Assembly: GCF_946227985.1 (NCBI RefSeq) | Contig: NZ_CAMKGL010000003.1 | Location: 62,001-126,000, forward strand | Origin: Serratia quinivorans | GTDB lineage: Bacteria > Pseudomonadota > Gammaproteobacteria > Enterobacterales > Enterobacteriaceae | DNA: 64,000 bases | Direction of reading: 5' to 3' | Shown: piece after piece, positions 28,266 to 39,429 of the stretch | Layout: every line of letters starts with the position of its first letter | Numbering within the stretch: the stretch's first letter is position 1 | Program-made: the position numbers and the translations under genes | Notes under the pieces: generated by a model | What the model saw: the letters and a program-made list of their open reading frames with translations, nothing else | Databases searched by the model: none | Told to the model about the DNA's origin: nothing

Positions 28266-28393
28266 CATAACCTAAATAATTCGAGTTGCAGGAAGACGGC
28301 AAGAGCGAGAATCCTGATGACCTTACTCGAGGTAAGTGATTCGGGTAAGCGCTCGCAGCCAACACACCTGCAGCTTGAAGTATGACGGGTATA
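28266..28393. repeat. ERIC element between yqhD and dkgA
   Basis: This 128-base element has diverged copies of the ERIC core (GAATCCTGATGACCTTAC and AAGTGATTCGGGTAAGCG), beginning near AATAATTCGAGTTGCA and ending TATGACGGGTATA. The length fits the standard 127-bp enterobacterial repetitive intergenic consensus. It ends 51 bases before dkgA. Confidence 0.88.
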
Positions 28394-28444
28394 GCCGTTC
28401 CTGGTGCATGCAGCACCGGGCAATCCGTTAACAAGGAGATACGC

Positions 28445-29272
28445 ATGACAACGCAACAACCCATCATCAAACTCCACGATGGTAATCTGATGCCGCAGTT
28501 GGGTCTCGGCGTTTGGCAGGCGAGTATTCCAGACACTACCCAGGCGGTGCTCAAGGCGCTGGAGGTGGGGTATCGTTCGATCGATACCGCTGCGATTTAC
28601 AAGAACGAGGAAGGGGTCGGTGCTGCACTGCAATCCGCCTCGGTGCCGCGCGATGAACTGTTTATCACCACCAAGCTATGGAACGACGATCAGGGTGACC
28701 CACAGGCCGCCCTGGAAACCAGCCTGGAAAAACTCAAGCTGGACTACGTTGATCTGTATCTGATCCACTGGCCGAAACCGCAGCAGGATCAATACGTCGA
28801 GGCCTGGCGCGGGCTGATTAAGCTACGTGAACAGGGGCTGGTGAAGAGTATCGGGGTTTGCAATTTCCATACCCCGCATCTGCAGCGCCTGCTGGATGAA
28901 ACCAATATCGCGCCGGTGATTAACCAGATTGAACTGCACCCGTTGCTGCAACAACGCCAGCTTCGCGCCTGGAACGCAACGCACCACATCGCTACCGAAT
29001 CATGGAGCCCACTGGCGCAGGGCGGCGAAGGGGTGTTCGACCAGCCGGTGATCAAACAGCTGGCGGAAAAATACGAGAAGACCCCGGCGCAAATCGTGGT
29101 GCGATGGCACCTGGACAGCGGTCTGATCGTGATCCCGAAATCGGTCACGCCATCACGCATTCGCGAAAACTTTGAGGTGTTTGATTTCAAACTGGATAAA
29201 GACGAACTGAGCGATATCGCCCAACTGGATATCGGCAACCGTCTGGGGCCGGATCCCGACTCACTGTAATGC
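28445..29272 (+). CDS. dkgA: 2,5-diketo-D-gluconate / methylglyoxal reductase (aldo-keto reductase)
   Basis: This 275-residue aldo-keto reductase matches E. coli DkgA in length and position. It has the GLGVWQAS start, the catalytic Asp-Tyr-Lys-His tetrad (SIDTAAIYKNE and LIHWPKP blocks), and the NADPH-binding IPKSVTPSRIRENF near the end. It reduces methylglyoxal and 2,5-diketogluconate. The ATG at 28445 follows AAGGAGA; an ERIC element separates the gene from yqhD. The coding frame ends close to 29269-29272. Confidence 0.92.
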
Positions 29273-29294
29273 TAACCAGCCCTGTTGTTTAATG

Positions 29295-29367
29295 GTAGGG
29301 GCGCTGCATGCCGCGCCCGATAGCATAATCAATGGGTTAAATCGGGTCGAACATGTTCGACCCCTAC
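29295..29367. repeat. Pair of inverted REP-like palindromes (BIME-like)
   Basis: The left unit is GTAG followed by GGGCGCTGCATGCCGCGCCC. The right unit is the palindrome GGGTCGAACATGTTCGACCC followed by CTAC, the complement of GTAG. Two palindromes in inverted orientation with GTAG at their outer ends resemble a bacterial interspersed mosaic element. Confidence 0.65.
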
Positions 29368-29382
29368 AGGTTTAGCTCTTAC

Positions 29383-29413
29383 CAGCCCTCTCTTTTAAGA
29401 GAGGGCTGTTTTA
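29383..29413. terminator. Bidirectional terminator between dkgA and the beta-glucoside operon
   Basis: CAGCCCTCTCTT and AAGAGAGGGCTG form a 12-bp perfect inverted repeat followed by TTTTA, between two convergent transcription units. Confidence 0.85.
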
Positions 29414-29420
29414 TCCCTCG

Positions 29421-31146
<1,726 letters not shown>

Positions 31147-31150
<4 letters not shown>

Positions 31151-32466
31151 TCGGTGACTCCCTGCGTTTGTTCAATCTGCTCCGCTTCACTCACTTCCTG
31201 ATCCAGCAACTGCTGCTCATAGACCTTGAAGAACGGGTAGTAAATCAGCGCCGATACCGCCGCCAGCAGCAGCACCAGCAGTGCGGCGCGGAAATCCCAA
31301 CCGGTGGCCCAGGCGGCGCCAATCGGTGCCGGGGCCGTCCAGGGCACTACCGAGATCACGCGGCCAATCAGATCCAGCTTCACGGCCGCATAGGCAATGA
31401 TCGAATTGACGATCGGCGCGGTGATAAACGGGATAAAGAAGGTGGGGTTCATGACGATCGGTGTGCCGAAGATCACCGGTTCATTGATGTTGAAGCAGCT
31501 CGGCACCAGGCTCAGCTTGCCGATCGAACGCAGGTGAGCAGAACGGCTGCGCAGATAAAGCAACACCAGCCCAAAGGTAGCGCCGGATCCGCCGATGACG
31601 ATAAAGAAGGTCCAGAAAGCCTCCATAAAGATATGCGGCATTGGCTGGCTGACGGCCAACGCATCCTGATTGATGCCCAAATTGGTCAGCCAGAATGCCT
31701 GCAGCATACCGGAGACGATCACCGCACCGTGAATACCGGCGAACCACAATAAATGGCCGATCAGCACCGCCAGCAGGATCGCCGGCAGCGAATCGGCGGC
31801 AGAAATCAGCGGCTGGAACAGCGCCATGATCGCCTGCGGCAACAGTAAATTAAACTGGTGCTGCACCAGCAGGCTAAGCGGATACAGGGTGATCACCACC
31901 GCCAGGATCGGGATCAGCAGATCAAACGACTGTTTGATCTTGGCCGGCACCTGTTCCGGTAATGAAATACCGATATTGTGCAGCTTGAGAAAACGGATCA
32001 GTTCGGTAGTGTAGATCGCCACCAAAATGGCGGTGAAGATCCCCACGCCACCCAGCGCAGCGGTCGGCAACATCTTTTCGCTCTGCGGTGCGGCGACCAG
32101 TAAAAACGACATCAGCGCCAGCATGGCCGCCATAAAGGGATCGAGCTTATAACTCTGTGCCAGGTTATAAGCGATGGCGGCAGTAATATAAATCGACATA
32201 ATCCCCATGGTCATATTAAACGGGGTAAGAATAGCGACCTGGTGTTTCTCCGCCGCCCCCAACCACCATTGGGCTATTCCCCAACTGCTGTCGGCCGAAA
32301 AAGGCGGGTAGGCAAATACCAGTAAAAATGAGCCGACGATCATAAACGGCATCGCGGAAATAAAACCGTCGCGGATCGCCATAATATGTCGCTGGGTCGA
32401 TAATCTACCGGCAATGGGGCTGATGCGGTTTTCAATAAAATTGAATGCGGCCTGGCTGATACTCAT
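31147..32466 (-). CDS. PTS cellobiose-type enzyme IIC permease
   Basis: This 439-residue membrane permease of the lactose/cellobiose IIC family has about ten transmembrane segments and the FNINEPVIFGTPIVMNP motif around residue 330, which contains the Glu implicated in sugar binding. It takes up the sugar while IIB phosphorylates it. The first residues (MSISQAAFNFIENRISPIAGRLSTQRHI) are the usual family start. Confidence 0.93.
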
Positions 32467-32558
32467 GGTTCAACCCTCGGGACGTTCTGAGTCAATGGTC
32501 ACAGGGCGAGAAAGCCGGCGGCAACGGGCTGCAGCAGGCGACCCCGGTGGGAATGGTG

Positions 32559-32864
32559 TTATGCGAGCATCAATAAAGCTTCAGCGAGAATTTTATCGCC
32601 GCGCATCATGCCGTAATCCATGCTGTTGATAACCGCGATCGGTTTATTTTCCCTGTCGGCAATCTTTTTAAAATCGGCCAACTTATATTTAATCTGTGGT
32701 CCAAGCAGGCAGCATTGGTAATTCGCCAGCGTAGTTTCAAACTCATCAATGCCCACGGCAATAATATCCACCTCAATACCCTGCTGTTCGGCGGACTTTT
32801 TCATTTTACTCACCACCATGCTGGTGGACATACCGGCGGCGCAGCATAAGAATATTTTTTTCAT
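32559..32864 (-). CDS. PTS lactose/cellobiose-type enzyme IIB
   Basis: This 101-residue IIB protein begins MKKIFLCCAAGMSTSMVVSK, with the phosphocysteine in the P-loop-like CCAAGMSTSM. It passes phosphate from IIA to the incoming sugar. The ATG at 32864 follows AGGAGAA; an upstream ATG at 32891 is less well placed. It is first in the operon, with a 92-base gap to IIC. Two LacI-type palindromes lie 73-100 bases upstream. Confidence 0.92.
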   Translation of the reverse strand: MKKIFLCCAAGMSTSMVVSKMKKSAEQQGIEVDIIAVGIDEFETTLANYQCCLLGPQIKYKLADFKKIADRENKPIAVINSMDYGMMRGDKILAEALLMLA

Positions 32865-32936
32865 CCGTTCTCCTGTAGCCAATAGGTGCAAATCGGTCAG
32901 TTGAGGAATGAGTATGGTTTCAAAAACGGAAAAACA

Positions 32937-32961
32937 GCAACCGGTTTCAGTAACCGGTTAC
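32937..32961. promoter_or_regulatory. Tandem LacI-family-like operators before the cellobiose PTS operon
   Basis: GCAACCGGTTTC (32937-32948, 11 of 12 matches to GAAACCGGTTTC) and the perfect palindrome GTAACCGGTTAC (32950-32961) lie side by side with centres 13 bp apart. Such AACCGGTT cores are bound by LacI-family repressors, including AscG in E. coli. No LacI gene is near this operon, so the regulator would act from elsewhere. Confidence 0.6.
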
Positions 32962-33145
32962 CGGGTTTGAGCGGGTTCTGTGAAGAAGATCCAAAATTGC
33001 CGCCAACACCTCATTCATCCTATTAGACGCGCCCGGTACCACTGTTTTTTACTAAGGATCTTTCCGCCTGCTGACGCTATGATGGCAACATTCGGCCCCT
33101 ACCGCCGGATCAATACCGTTAAAAATAGATAACGCACGGAGCACA

Positions 33146-33751
33146 ATGAAATCTTCCCTATCACAGTGGTCACGCCTGGGCATACTTTGCGTCATGCTCG
33201 TATTGGCCGGTTGCGCCGGCAAGAAGAAACGCGTCAGCTACGATCGCCATGCCTATGACGATGCAATCGAAGATGCTGCAGATAAATACGACGTCGATCA
33301 AAAGCTGATCGCCGCGATGATCAAGGTGGAGTCCGGCTTTAACCCGGCAGCCATCAGTCGGTCAAATGCTATCGGTTTAATGCAGTTGAAAGCCGATACC
33401 GCAGGTTGTGACGCCTACCGCTACAAAGGCAAACGCGGCTGCCCGGACGAAGACGATCTGCTGGATCCTGATACCAATATCGATCTCGGTGCCGCGTATA
33501 TTGCCGTATTGCAAAAACAACAGCTTAAGGGGATCAACAATCCGGTCAATCTGCGTTACGCCACCATCATCGCCTACGTAAACGGCACCGGCGCACTGTT
33601 GCGGACCTTCTCCAGCAACCGCCAGCAAGCTATCTCGATGATTAACAATCTGTCGCCGGAAGCCTTTAACTGGCACATACGTAAATATCATCCCGCCCCG
33701 CAGGCACCACGCCACTTGATGAAAGTAGAAGCCGCCTACGATCAACTGTGA
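33146..33751 (+). CDS. emtA: EmtA-like membrane-bound lytic transglycosylase
   Basis: This 201-residue lipoprotein has a signal peptide with lipobox LAGC (Cys at about residue 23) and an SLT lysozyme-like domain. The catalytic Glu sits in MIKVESGFNP. The blocks SNAIGLMQLKA, GALLRTFSSNRQQAIS and HPAPQAPR match E. coli EmtA (203 residues) closely. It cleaves peptidoglycan at the outer membrane. The gene is monocistronic and ends at a strong terminator. Confidence 0.88.
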   Translation: MKSSLSQWSRLGILCVMLVLAGCAGKKKRVSYDRHAYDDAIEDAADKYDVDQKLIAAMIKVESGFNPAAISRSNAIGLMQLKADTAGCDAYRYKGKRGCPDEDDLLDPDTNIDLGAAYIAVLQKQQLKGINNPVNLRYATIIAYVNGTGALLRTFSSNRQQAISMINNLSPEAFNWHIRKYHPAPQAPRHLMKVEAAYDQL

Positions 33752-33763
33752 TTTTACATGCAA

Positions 33764-33791
33764 AAAAGGAGAACCCGGGGGTTCTCCTTTT
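33764..33791. terminator. Bidirectional terminator between emtA and ygiQ
   Basis: GGAGAACCC and GGGTTCTCC pair around GG, flanked by AAAAAA and TTTT, between convergent genes. Confidence 0.9.
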
Positions 33792-33812
33792 CATTTAACG
33801 CTGACTCAACCG

Positions 33813-35978
33813 TTAGGGTTTACCGTTGCGGATGGGCTTGCGCGGCGGCTTATTGGACGGCGTACGCTGACGGGTGATGTCAGTGTGCTTGGTCAACGCC
33901 GGACGGGTATGACGCTGCAAGCGCTTGGCTTCACGCTGCTCGTCAATGCTTGGCGCCGGAACCAGGCACTCGCGACGGCTGCCGATCAGGTGCTTCATGC
34001 CCATCTCTTCCAGCGCGGTACGGATCATCGCCCAGTTGGCCGGATCGTGATAACGCAGCAGCGCCTTGTGCAGACGACGCTGGCGATCGCCCTTCGGTAT
34101 CACCACATCTTCACTCTTGTAACCGACCCGGCTCAGCGGGTTTTTACCGCTGTAGTACATGGTGGTGGAGTTAGCCATCGGTGACGGATAGAAGTTCTGC
34201 ACCTGGTCGAGGCGGAAACGGTTCTTCTTCAACCACAGCGCCAGGTTCACCATATCTTCATCGCGGGTGCCCGGATGCGAAGAGATGAAATACGGGATCA
34301 GGTACTGCTCTTTGCCAGCCAGCTTGGAGTAATGGTCAAACAGCTGTTTAAAGCGATCGTAGCTGCCCATACCCGGCTTCATCATTTTCGACAGCGGACC
34401 TTCCTCGGTGTGTTCCGGTGCAATCTTCAAATAACCGCCCACGTGGTGAGTAGCCAGCTCTTTGATATAACGCGGATCTTCCACCGCCAGATCGTAACGT
34501 ACGCCTGAGGCGATCAGGATCTTCTTGATGCCCTCCAGTGAACGCGCACGGCGGTACAGCTTGATGGTCGGCTCGTGGTTGGTGTCCATGTAGGTGCAGA
34601 TCTCCGGATACACGCACGAGGCGCGGCGGCAGGTCTGCTCGGCGCGCGGGTTGGTGCAGCGCAGCATGTACATGTTGGCCGTCGGGCCGCCCAGATCGGA
34701 GATCACACCGGTAAAGCCCGGCACCTTGTCACGGATCTCTTCGATTTCACGAATGATGGAGTCTTCCGAACGGCTCTGGATGATGCGCCCTTCATGCTCG
34801 GTGATCGAACAGAATGAACAACCGCCGTAGCAGCCACGCATGATGTTGACCGAGAAGCGGATCATGTCATAGGCCGGAATGGTTTCCTTGCCGTATGACG
34901 GGTGCGGAATACGCTGGTACGGCAGGGCAAACACGCTGTCCATTTCCGGCGTCGTCAACGGGATGGCCGGCGGGTTGATCCACACATAGCGATCGCCATG
35001 TGACTGCATCAGCGCACGAGCACAGCCCGGGTTGGTTTCATGGTGCAAAATACGCGAGGTGTGCGCATAGAGTACCTTGTCGGCCTTTACTTTCTCAAAG
35101 GACGGCAGCAGTACGTAGGTTTTTTCCCACGGCTTCGGCTTGGCAGCGCGTACGGTCACCGGCTTGGCTTCCGGTTCCGGTTTACCGCCGTCGGCGCAGG
35201 GCAGATCGTCGCCGTAAGGGTTTGGAATGGGTTCAATGCGGCCTGGCTTATCCAGACGGGTAGAATCTACGCCAGTCCAGCCTGGTAACGCGCCCTTGCG
35301 CATTACCGCCGTATTGCGGATATCGTGGATCTCACTGATTTTTTCGCCGGCGGCCAGACGGTGCGCCACTTCCACCAACGGACGTTCGCCGTTGCCGTAA
35401 ATCAGCATATCGGCTTTGGAGTCCACCAGCACCGAGCGGCGCACGGTATCCGACCAATAATCGTAGTGGGCGATGCGACGCAGGCTGGCTTCAATGCCGC
35501 CCAGTACGATCGGCACATCTTTATAGGCTTCTTTACAGCGTTGGCTGTAAACCAGCGTCGCGCGATCCGGGCGTTTGCCGCCCACGTTGCCGGCGGTATA
35601 AGCGTCATCGTGGCGCAGCTTGCGGTCGGCGGTATAGCGGTTGATCATCGAGTCCATGTTGCCGGCGGTGATGCCGAAGAACAGGTTCGGTTTGCCCAAA
35701 CGCATGAAATCTTCTTTATTGCTCCAGTCCGGCTGCGCAATGATGCCCACGCGGAAGCCCTGCGCTTCCAGCATGCGGCCGATGATGGCCATGCCAAAAC
35801 TGGGGTGATCGACATAGGCGTCACCACTGATAATGATCACATCGCAGCTGTCCCAGCCCAGTTGGTCCATCTCTTCCCGCGACATCGGTAAAAACGGCGC
35901 GGTGCCATAACATTCGGCCCAATAAGGCTTATAGGAAAACAATTCACGGTCGGGTTGGATCAGGCTGGTCGTGCTCAT
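33813..35978 (-). CDS. ygiQ: Radical SAM protein YgiQ
   Basis: This 721-residue protein of the UPF0313 family has the radical SAM cluster motif CYGGCSFCS at about residue 380 ([19 protein letters not shown]) and a second Cys-rich stretch ([23 protein letters not shown] type). The N-terminal third resembles a B12-binding-like domain. The C-terminal tail is basic and Pro/Thr/Lys-rich. The biochemical role is not established. In E. coli ygiQ also lies in the general parC-tolC neighbourhood. Confidence 0.92.
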   Translation of the reverse strand: MSTTSLIQPDRELFSYKPYWAECYGTAPFLPMSREEMDQLGWDSCDVIIISGDAYVDHPSFGMAIIGRMLEAQGFRVGIIAQPDWSNKEDFMRLGKPNLFFGITAGNMDSMINRYTADRKLRHDDAYTAGNVGGKRPDRATLVYSQRCKEAYKDVPIVLGGIEASLRRIAHYDYWSDTVRRSVLVDSKADMLIYGNGERPLVEVAHRLAAGEKISEIHDIRNTAVMRKGALPGWTGVDSTRLDKPGRIEPIPNPYGDDLPCADGGKPEPEAKPVTVRAAKPKPWEKTYVLLPSFEKVKADKVLYAHTSRILHHETNPGCARALMQSHGDRYVWINPPAIPLTTPEMDSVFALPYQRIPHPSYGKETIPAYDMIRFSVNIMRGCYGGCSFCSITEHEGRIIQSRSEDSIIREIEEIRDKVPGFTGVISDLGGPTANMYMLRCTNPRAEQTCRRASCVYPEICTYMDTNHEPTIKLYRRARSLEGIKKILIASGVRYDLAVEDPRYIKELATHHVGGYLKIAPEHTEEGPLSKMMKPGMGSYDRFKQLFDHYSKLAGKEQYLIPYFISSHPGTRDEDMVNLALWLKKNRFRLDQVQNFYPSPMANSTTMYYSGKNPLSRVGYKSEDVVIPKGDRQRRLHKALLRYHDPANWAMIRTALEEMGMKHLIGSRRECLVPAPSIDEQREAKRLQRHTRPALTKHTDITRQRTPSNKPPRKPIRNGKP

Positions 35979-36196
35979 TCTGGTGCTCTTTCACAGGTTA
36001 ATTAATCGCCGGGCGGCGATTATACGCACTAGTGACAAAAAGAGCATGGTTATTTCACATATCAGCCCCATCACTACGGGCTTGCCCCTTAACTCCGCAC
36101 GCCTACGCCGTCATCATAGGGCCTTCTGGCCGGACTGTCGGCCATCACAACAACGCGTCTGCGGTACTTGAATCAACGCGGGCGCCCGGCTCATTT

Positions 36197-37456
36197 TTAA
36201 TGCGTCCGCTGCACCCGTTCGGTATTCACCTGCGGGTCATGCCGGTAGTTGAAGGTCAGCGCAAACACGATCCCCAGCACCAAGGTATATAACGCGAAGA
36301 TCAACCAGATACTCTGCCAGTCTTTGACGCCGTTGTAGGTGAAGAAATCCACCACTTCGCCGCTGGCAATCGCCCCCAGATAAGCGCCAATGCCGTTCAC
36401 CATAGTCATAAACAGCCCTTGCGCACTGGCACGAATGCGATGATCGGCCTCTTTCTCCACGAAGATAGCCCCGGAGATATTAAAGAAATCAAAGGCGCAG
36501 CCGTAGACAATCATCGAAAGCAGCAGCAGGACAAAGCCGAAACCGGCCGGTGTGCCATAGGCCAGGAACAGGAAGCGCAGGGTCCAGGCCGCCATGCTGA
36601 TCAGCATCACCTGTTTGATGCCATATCGACGCAGGAAAAACGGGATGGTGAGGATGAAGAACACCTCGGAGATTTGTGACAGCGACAACAGCACCGCCGG
36701 GTATCTGACGCTTATGCTGTCCTGATACAACGGATTATTGGCGAAATCATGCAGGAACGGATTGCCGAAGGTGTTGGTTATCTGCAGTGCCGCCCCCAAC
36801 AACATGGCAAACAGGAAAAACAGCGCCATACGCCGCTGGCGAAATAATACCAGCGCGTCCAGTCCCAGCACGCTGAACCCGCTTTTCGACTTCTCCACTT
36901 TGCTGGTCGGGCAATTCGGCAGCGTCAGCGAATAACCCGCCAACAACAACGATACCCCGGAGGCCAGATAGAGTTGCAAATTGCTGAGTTCAATTCTGCT
37001 AAAACCGATCAGCCACATCGCTACGATAAAGCCGACGGTGCCGTACACCCGTACCGGTGGGAAATCTTTCACCGTATCGTAACCGTGCTTTTCCAGGCAA
37101 AAATAGGATATGGCGTTGGAGAGCGAAATGGTCGGCATATACACCATGGCGTTGAACAGCATTACCCAGAACATCACCATAGGTTGCTCAACCTGGGCGG
37201 CACAGTACAGCGCTCCTGCGCCGAACAAATGACACAGCGCATAGAGGTGATTGGCCTTGATCCAACGATCGGCAAGAATGCCCGCCAACCCCGGCATAAT
37301 CAGCGCGGCGATACCTTTGGCGCTGTACACCATACCCACCTGCAGACCGCTAAAATGCAGGCTGTTAATCATGTAGGATCCCAGCGTGACCAGCCAGGCA
37401 CCCCAAATAAAGAACTGCAGAAAGACCATCACCTTCAGTCGCGTTTTTATTGCCAT
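36197..37456 (-). CDS. xapB: Xanthosine/nucleoside proton symporter
   Basis: This 419-residue MFS protein of the nucleoside:H+ symporter family matches E. coli XapB along its length (for example FFIWGAWLVTLGSYMINSLHFSG, MFWVMLFNAMVYMPTISLSNA and LLLLSMIVYGCAFDFFNISGAIFVE). About twelve membrane segments are visible. Of the clustered starts, the ATG at 37456 is best spaced from AAGG. It follows xapA by about 80 bases on the same strand, so uptake and phosphorolysis are probably co-regulated. Confidence 0.9.
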   Translation of the reverse strand: MAIKTRLKVMVFLQFFIWGAWLVTLGSYMINSLHFSGLQVGMVYSAKGIAALIMPGLAGILADRWIKANHLYALCHLFGAGALYCAAQVEQPMVMFWVMLFNAMVYMPTISLSNAISYFCLEKHGYDTVKDFPPVRVYGTVGFIVAMWLIGFSRIELSNLQLYLASGVSLLLAGYSLTLPNCPTSKVEKSKSGFSVLGLDALVLFRQRRMALFFLFAMLLGAALQITNTFGNPFLHDFANNPLYQDSISVRYPAVLLSLSQISEVFFILTIPFFLRRYGIKQVMLISMAAWTLRFLFLAYGTPAGFGFVLLLLSMIVYGCAFDFFNISGAIFVEKEADHRIRASAQGLFMTMVNGIGAYLGAIASGEVVDFFTYNGVKDWQSIWLIFALYTLVLGIVFALTFNYRHDPQVNTERVQRTH

Positions 37457-37537
37457 CACCATCACCTTATTATTCTGATTAAAACGATGATTCGCGCGAC
37501 AGGGTCCCTGCCCCCTGCCGCGAGGGGTTTTACAGCA

Positions 37538-38359
37538 TTACAGCGTTTTGAAGAACTCACGGATCAGGCGCATAAAGTCCTCTGCCGCCAACGCCGCGCA
37601 GCTCAGCGTTTGTTCATGGGACAGCGGCGTATCGGACAACCCTTCGGCGTAGTTGGTCATCGCAGACACCACCAACACCTTCAGCCCACAATGACGCGCC
37701 GAGATCACTTCCGGCACGATAGACATACCGACTACGTCACAGCCCAATGTTTGCATCATGCGAATTTCCGCCGGCGTTTCGAAGTTTGGCCCGGTGTAAG
37801 CGGCAAATACGCCTTCGGACAGCGGAATACCCACGCTTTGCGCCACCTGAGCCAACTGTCCGCGCAGCTCGCGATCGTAGGCGTTGGCCAGGCTGAAGAA
37901 ACGTGGGCCAAAACGCTCATCGTTATCGCCAACCAGCGGCGACTCAGGCATAAAATTGATGTGATCGGTGAGTGCCACCAGGCTGCCCGGTGCCACCGAC
38001 TGACGCAGCGAGCCGGCAGCATTGGTGGCCAGCAGGAATTCACAACCCAGCAGTTTGAAGGTGCGCACCGCGGTGGTCATCACCTGCATGCCACGCCCTT
38101 CGTAGTAGTGGCCACGCCCTTTCATGCACAGTACCGGCACGCCTTCCAGCCAACCGGCAACCAGTTGCCCGGCATGGCCTACCACACCACTGACCGGGAA
38201 GCCCGGCAGCTCTGCGTAGTCGAGGGTCAAGGTGTCGGTCATCACCTCCGCCAGCGCGCCCAGTCCGGAGCCCAGTATCAAAGCGGCGCGCGGCTGGAAG
38301 CCCGGCAACCTGGCGCGGATCGCTTCAGCACAGGAAAAAGCATCTTCTTGATTAAACAT
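37538..38359 (-). CDS. xapA: Purine nucleoside phosphorylase II (xanthosine phosphorylase)
   Basis: This 273-residue trimeric-type purine nucleoside phosphorylase carries LILGSGLGALAE, the phosphate-loop GRGHYYEG, NAAGSL, TDHINFM and the GMSIVPEV block. XapA cleaves xanthosine, inosine and guanosine phosphorolytically. The ATG at 38359 (MFNQEDAFSCAEAIRARLPGF) follows AGAGAA; a longer frame begins at 38428. The divergent xapR and downstream xapB complete the xap locus. Confidence 0.92.
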   Translation of the reverse strand: MFNQEDAFSCAEAIRARLPGFQPRAALILGSGLGALAEVMTDTLTLDYAELPGFPVSGVVGHAGQLVAGWLEGVPVLCMKGRGHYYEGRGMQVMTTAVRTFKLLGCEFLLATNAAGSLRQSVAPGSLVALTDHINFMPESPLVGDNDERFGPRFFSLANAYDRELRGQLAQVAQSVGIPLSEGVFAAYTGPNFETPAEIRMMQTLGCDVVGMSIVPEVISARHCGLKVLVVSAMTNYAEGLSDTPLSHEQTLSCAALAAEDFMRLIREFFKTL

Positions 38360-38484
38360 TGTATTCTCTTCTATGAGGGGGAGGTTATCCCCATAGTAGA
38401 GAGCGAGGTGCGGCGGCGACCAATACATTATTGGCGGCCGATTTATTCCATTTACCTATAAATTGGTAGCCCCAGGAGGCGATC

Positions 38485-39429
38485 ATCAGCATCAAGCAAC
38501 CCCAGCCACTGCCCGATCCCAGCCGGATTAACTTTCGCCTGCTGCACTACTTCCGCGTGGTGGCAGAGGAGATGAACTTCACCCAGGCGGCATTGCGACT
38601 GAATATTTCGCAGCCGCCGCTCAGCAAGCATATTAAAGAGCTGGAGAGCCAACTGGGCGTGGAGTTATTCAAGCGAACCACCCGCACGATGGCATTGACG
38701 CTGGCCGGGCGCACGCTGTTTCACAATGTAGAAATGCTGCTGGATCAGGCCGGGCATGCGCTCAATCAGGTGCAGCAGTTGGGGCGCGGAGAGGCCGGAC
38801 ATATGGTGGTCGGTATGGTCGGCACTTCGGTCTGGGGCGGGCTGATCCCGGCGCTGAAACGCTTTTCCGGGCAAACGACCAATGTCACCTGGGCGTTAAA
38901 CGAACTGACACCCAGCCAGCAGATTGCTGCGCTGCAAAAGCGTCATATCGATATGGGTGTCTGGCGTGAGGCAAAGGAACAGGTGTTGCCGGGGCTGGCG
39001 AGCCAACTGCTGGCACGGGAGAATATTGCGCTGGTGCTGCCGCAGGGCCACCCACTGGCTCAGGCGGAAAGCCTGCCGCTCGCCGCGCTGCGGCATGAAA
39101 AATTCATTGTGCTGCCGCCGCACGAAGCCAGCTTGGGGCTCTATCTGCACAATTTGTGTCTGCAGCAGGGTTTCAAGCCGGATATCGCCTATCAGGTCAA
39201 CGAGCCGCAAACCTTGATAGCACTGGTGGCCGAAGGCTATGGCATTACGCTGCTGCCGGACAGTTACGGCCGTATTCCCTGGCCCGGCGTGCGTTTTTGT
39301 CCGCTGCAGCAGGCGCCGTCAGCGGATCTGTATGCCATTTATCATGCCGACAGCACAACGCCGGTGGTACTGGCATTTCTGGAGATGCTGCGTTCGGCTT
39401 CCCAGAGGAAGCCTATACAACCGTCTTAA
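38485..39429 (+). CDS. xapR: LysR-family regulator XapR, non-canonical start
   Basis: The protein matches E. coli XapR (INFRLLHYFRVVAEEMNFTQAALRLNISQPPLSKHIKELESQLG; later VNEPQT, GYGITLLPDSYGRIPWPGVRF and SADLYAIYH). It is divergent from xapA, which XapR activates when xanthosine is present. The DNA-binding domain clearly begins before the first ATG (38572) and before a GTG at 38557, but no ATG, GTG or TTG lies in frame between the stop at 38467-38469 and 38557. A perfect AGGAGG at 38474-38479 sits five bases before an ATC at 38485, so that codon is given as the likely start. ATT at 38527 is an alternative. Confidence 0.75.
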   Translation: MSIKQPQPLPDPSRINFRLLHYFRVVAEEMNFTQAALRLNISQPPLSKHIKELESQLGVELFKRTTRTMALTLAGRTLFHNVEMLLDQAGHALNQVQQLGRGEAGHMVVGMVGTSVWGGLIPALKRFSGQTTNVTWALNELTPSQQIAALQKRHIDMGVWREAKEQVLPGLASQLLARENIALVLPQGHPLAQAESLPLAALRHEKFIVLPPHEASLGLYLHNLCLQQGFKPDIAYQVNEPQTLIALVAEGYGITLLPDSYGRIPWPGVRFCPLQQAPSADLYAIYHADSTTPVVLAFLEMLRSASQRKPIQPS

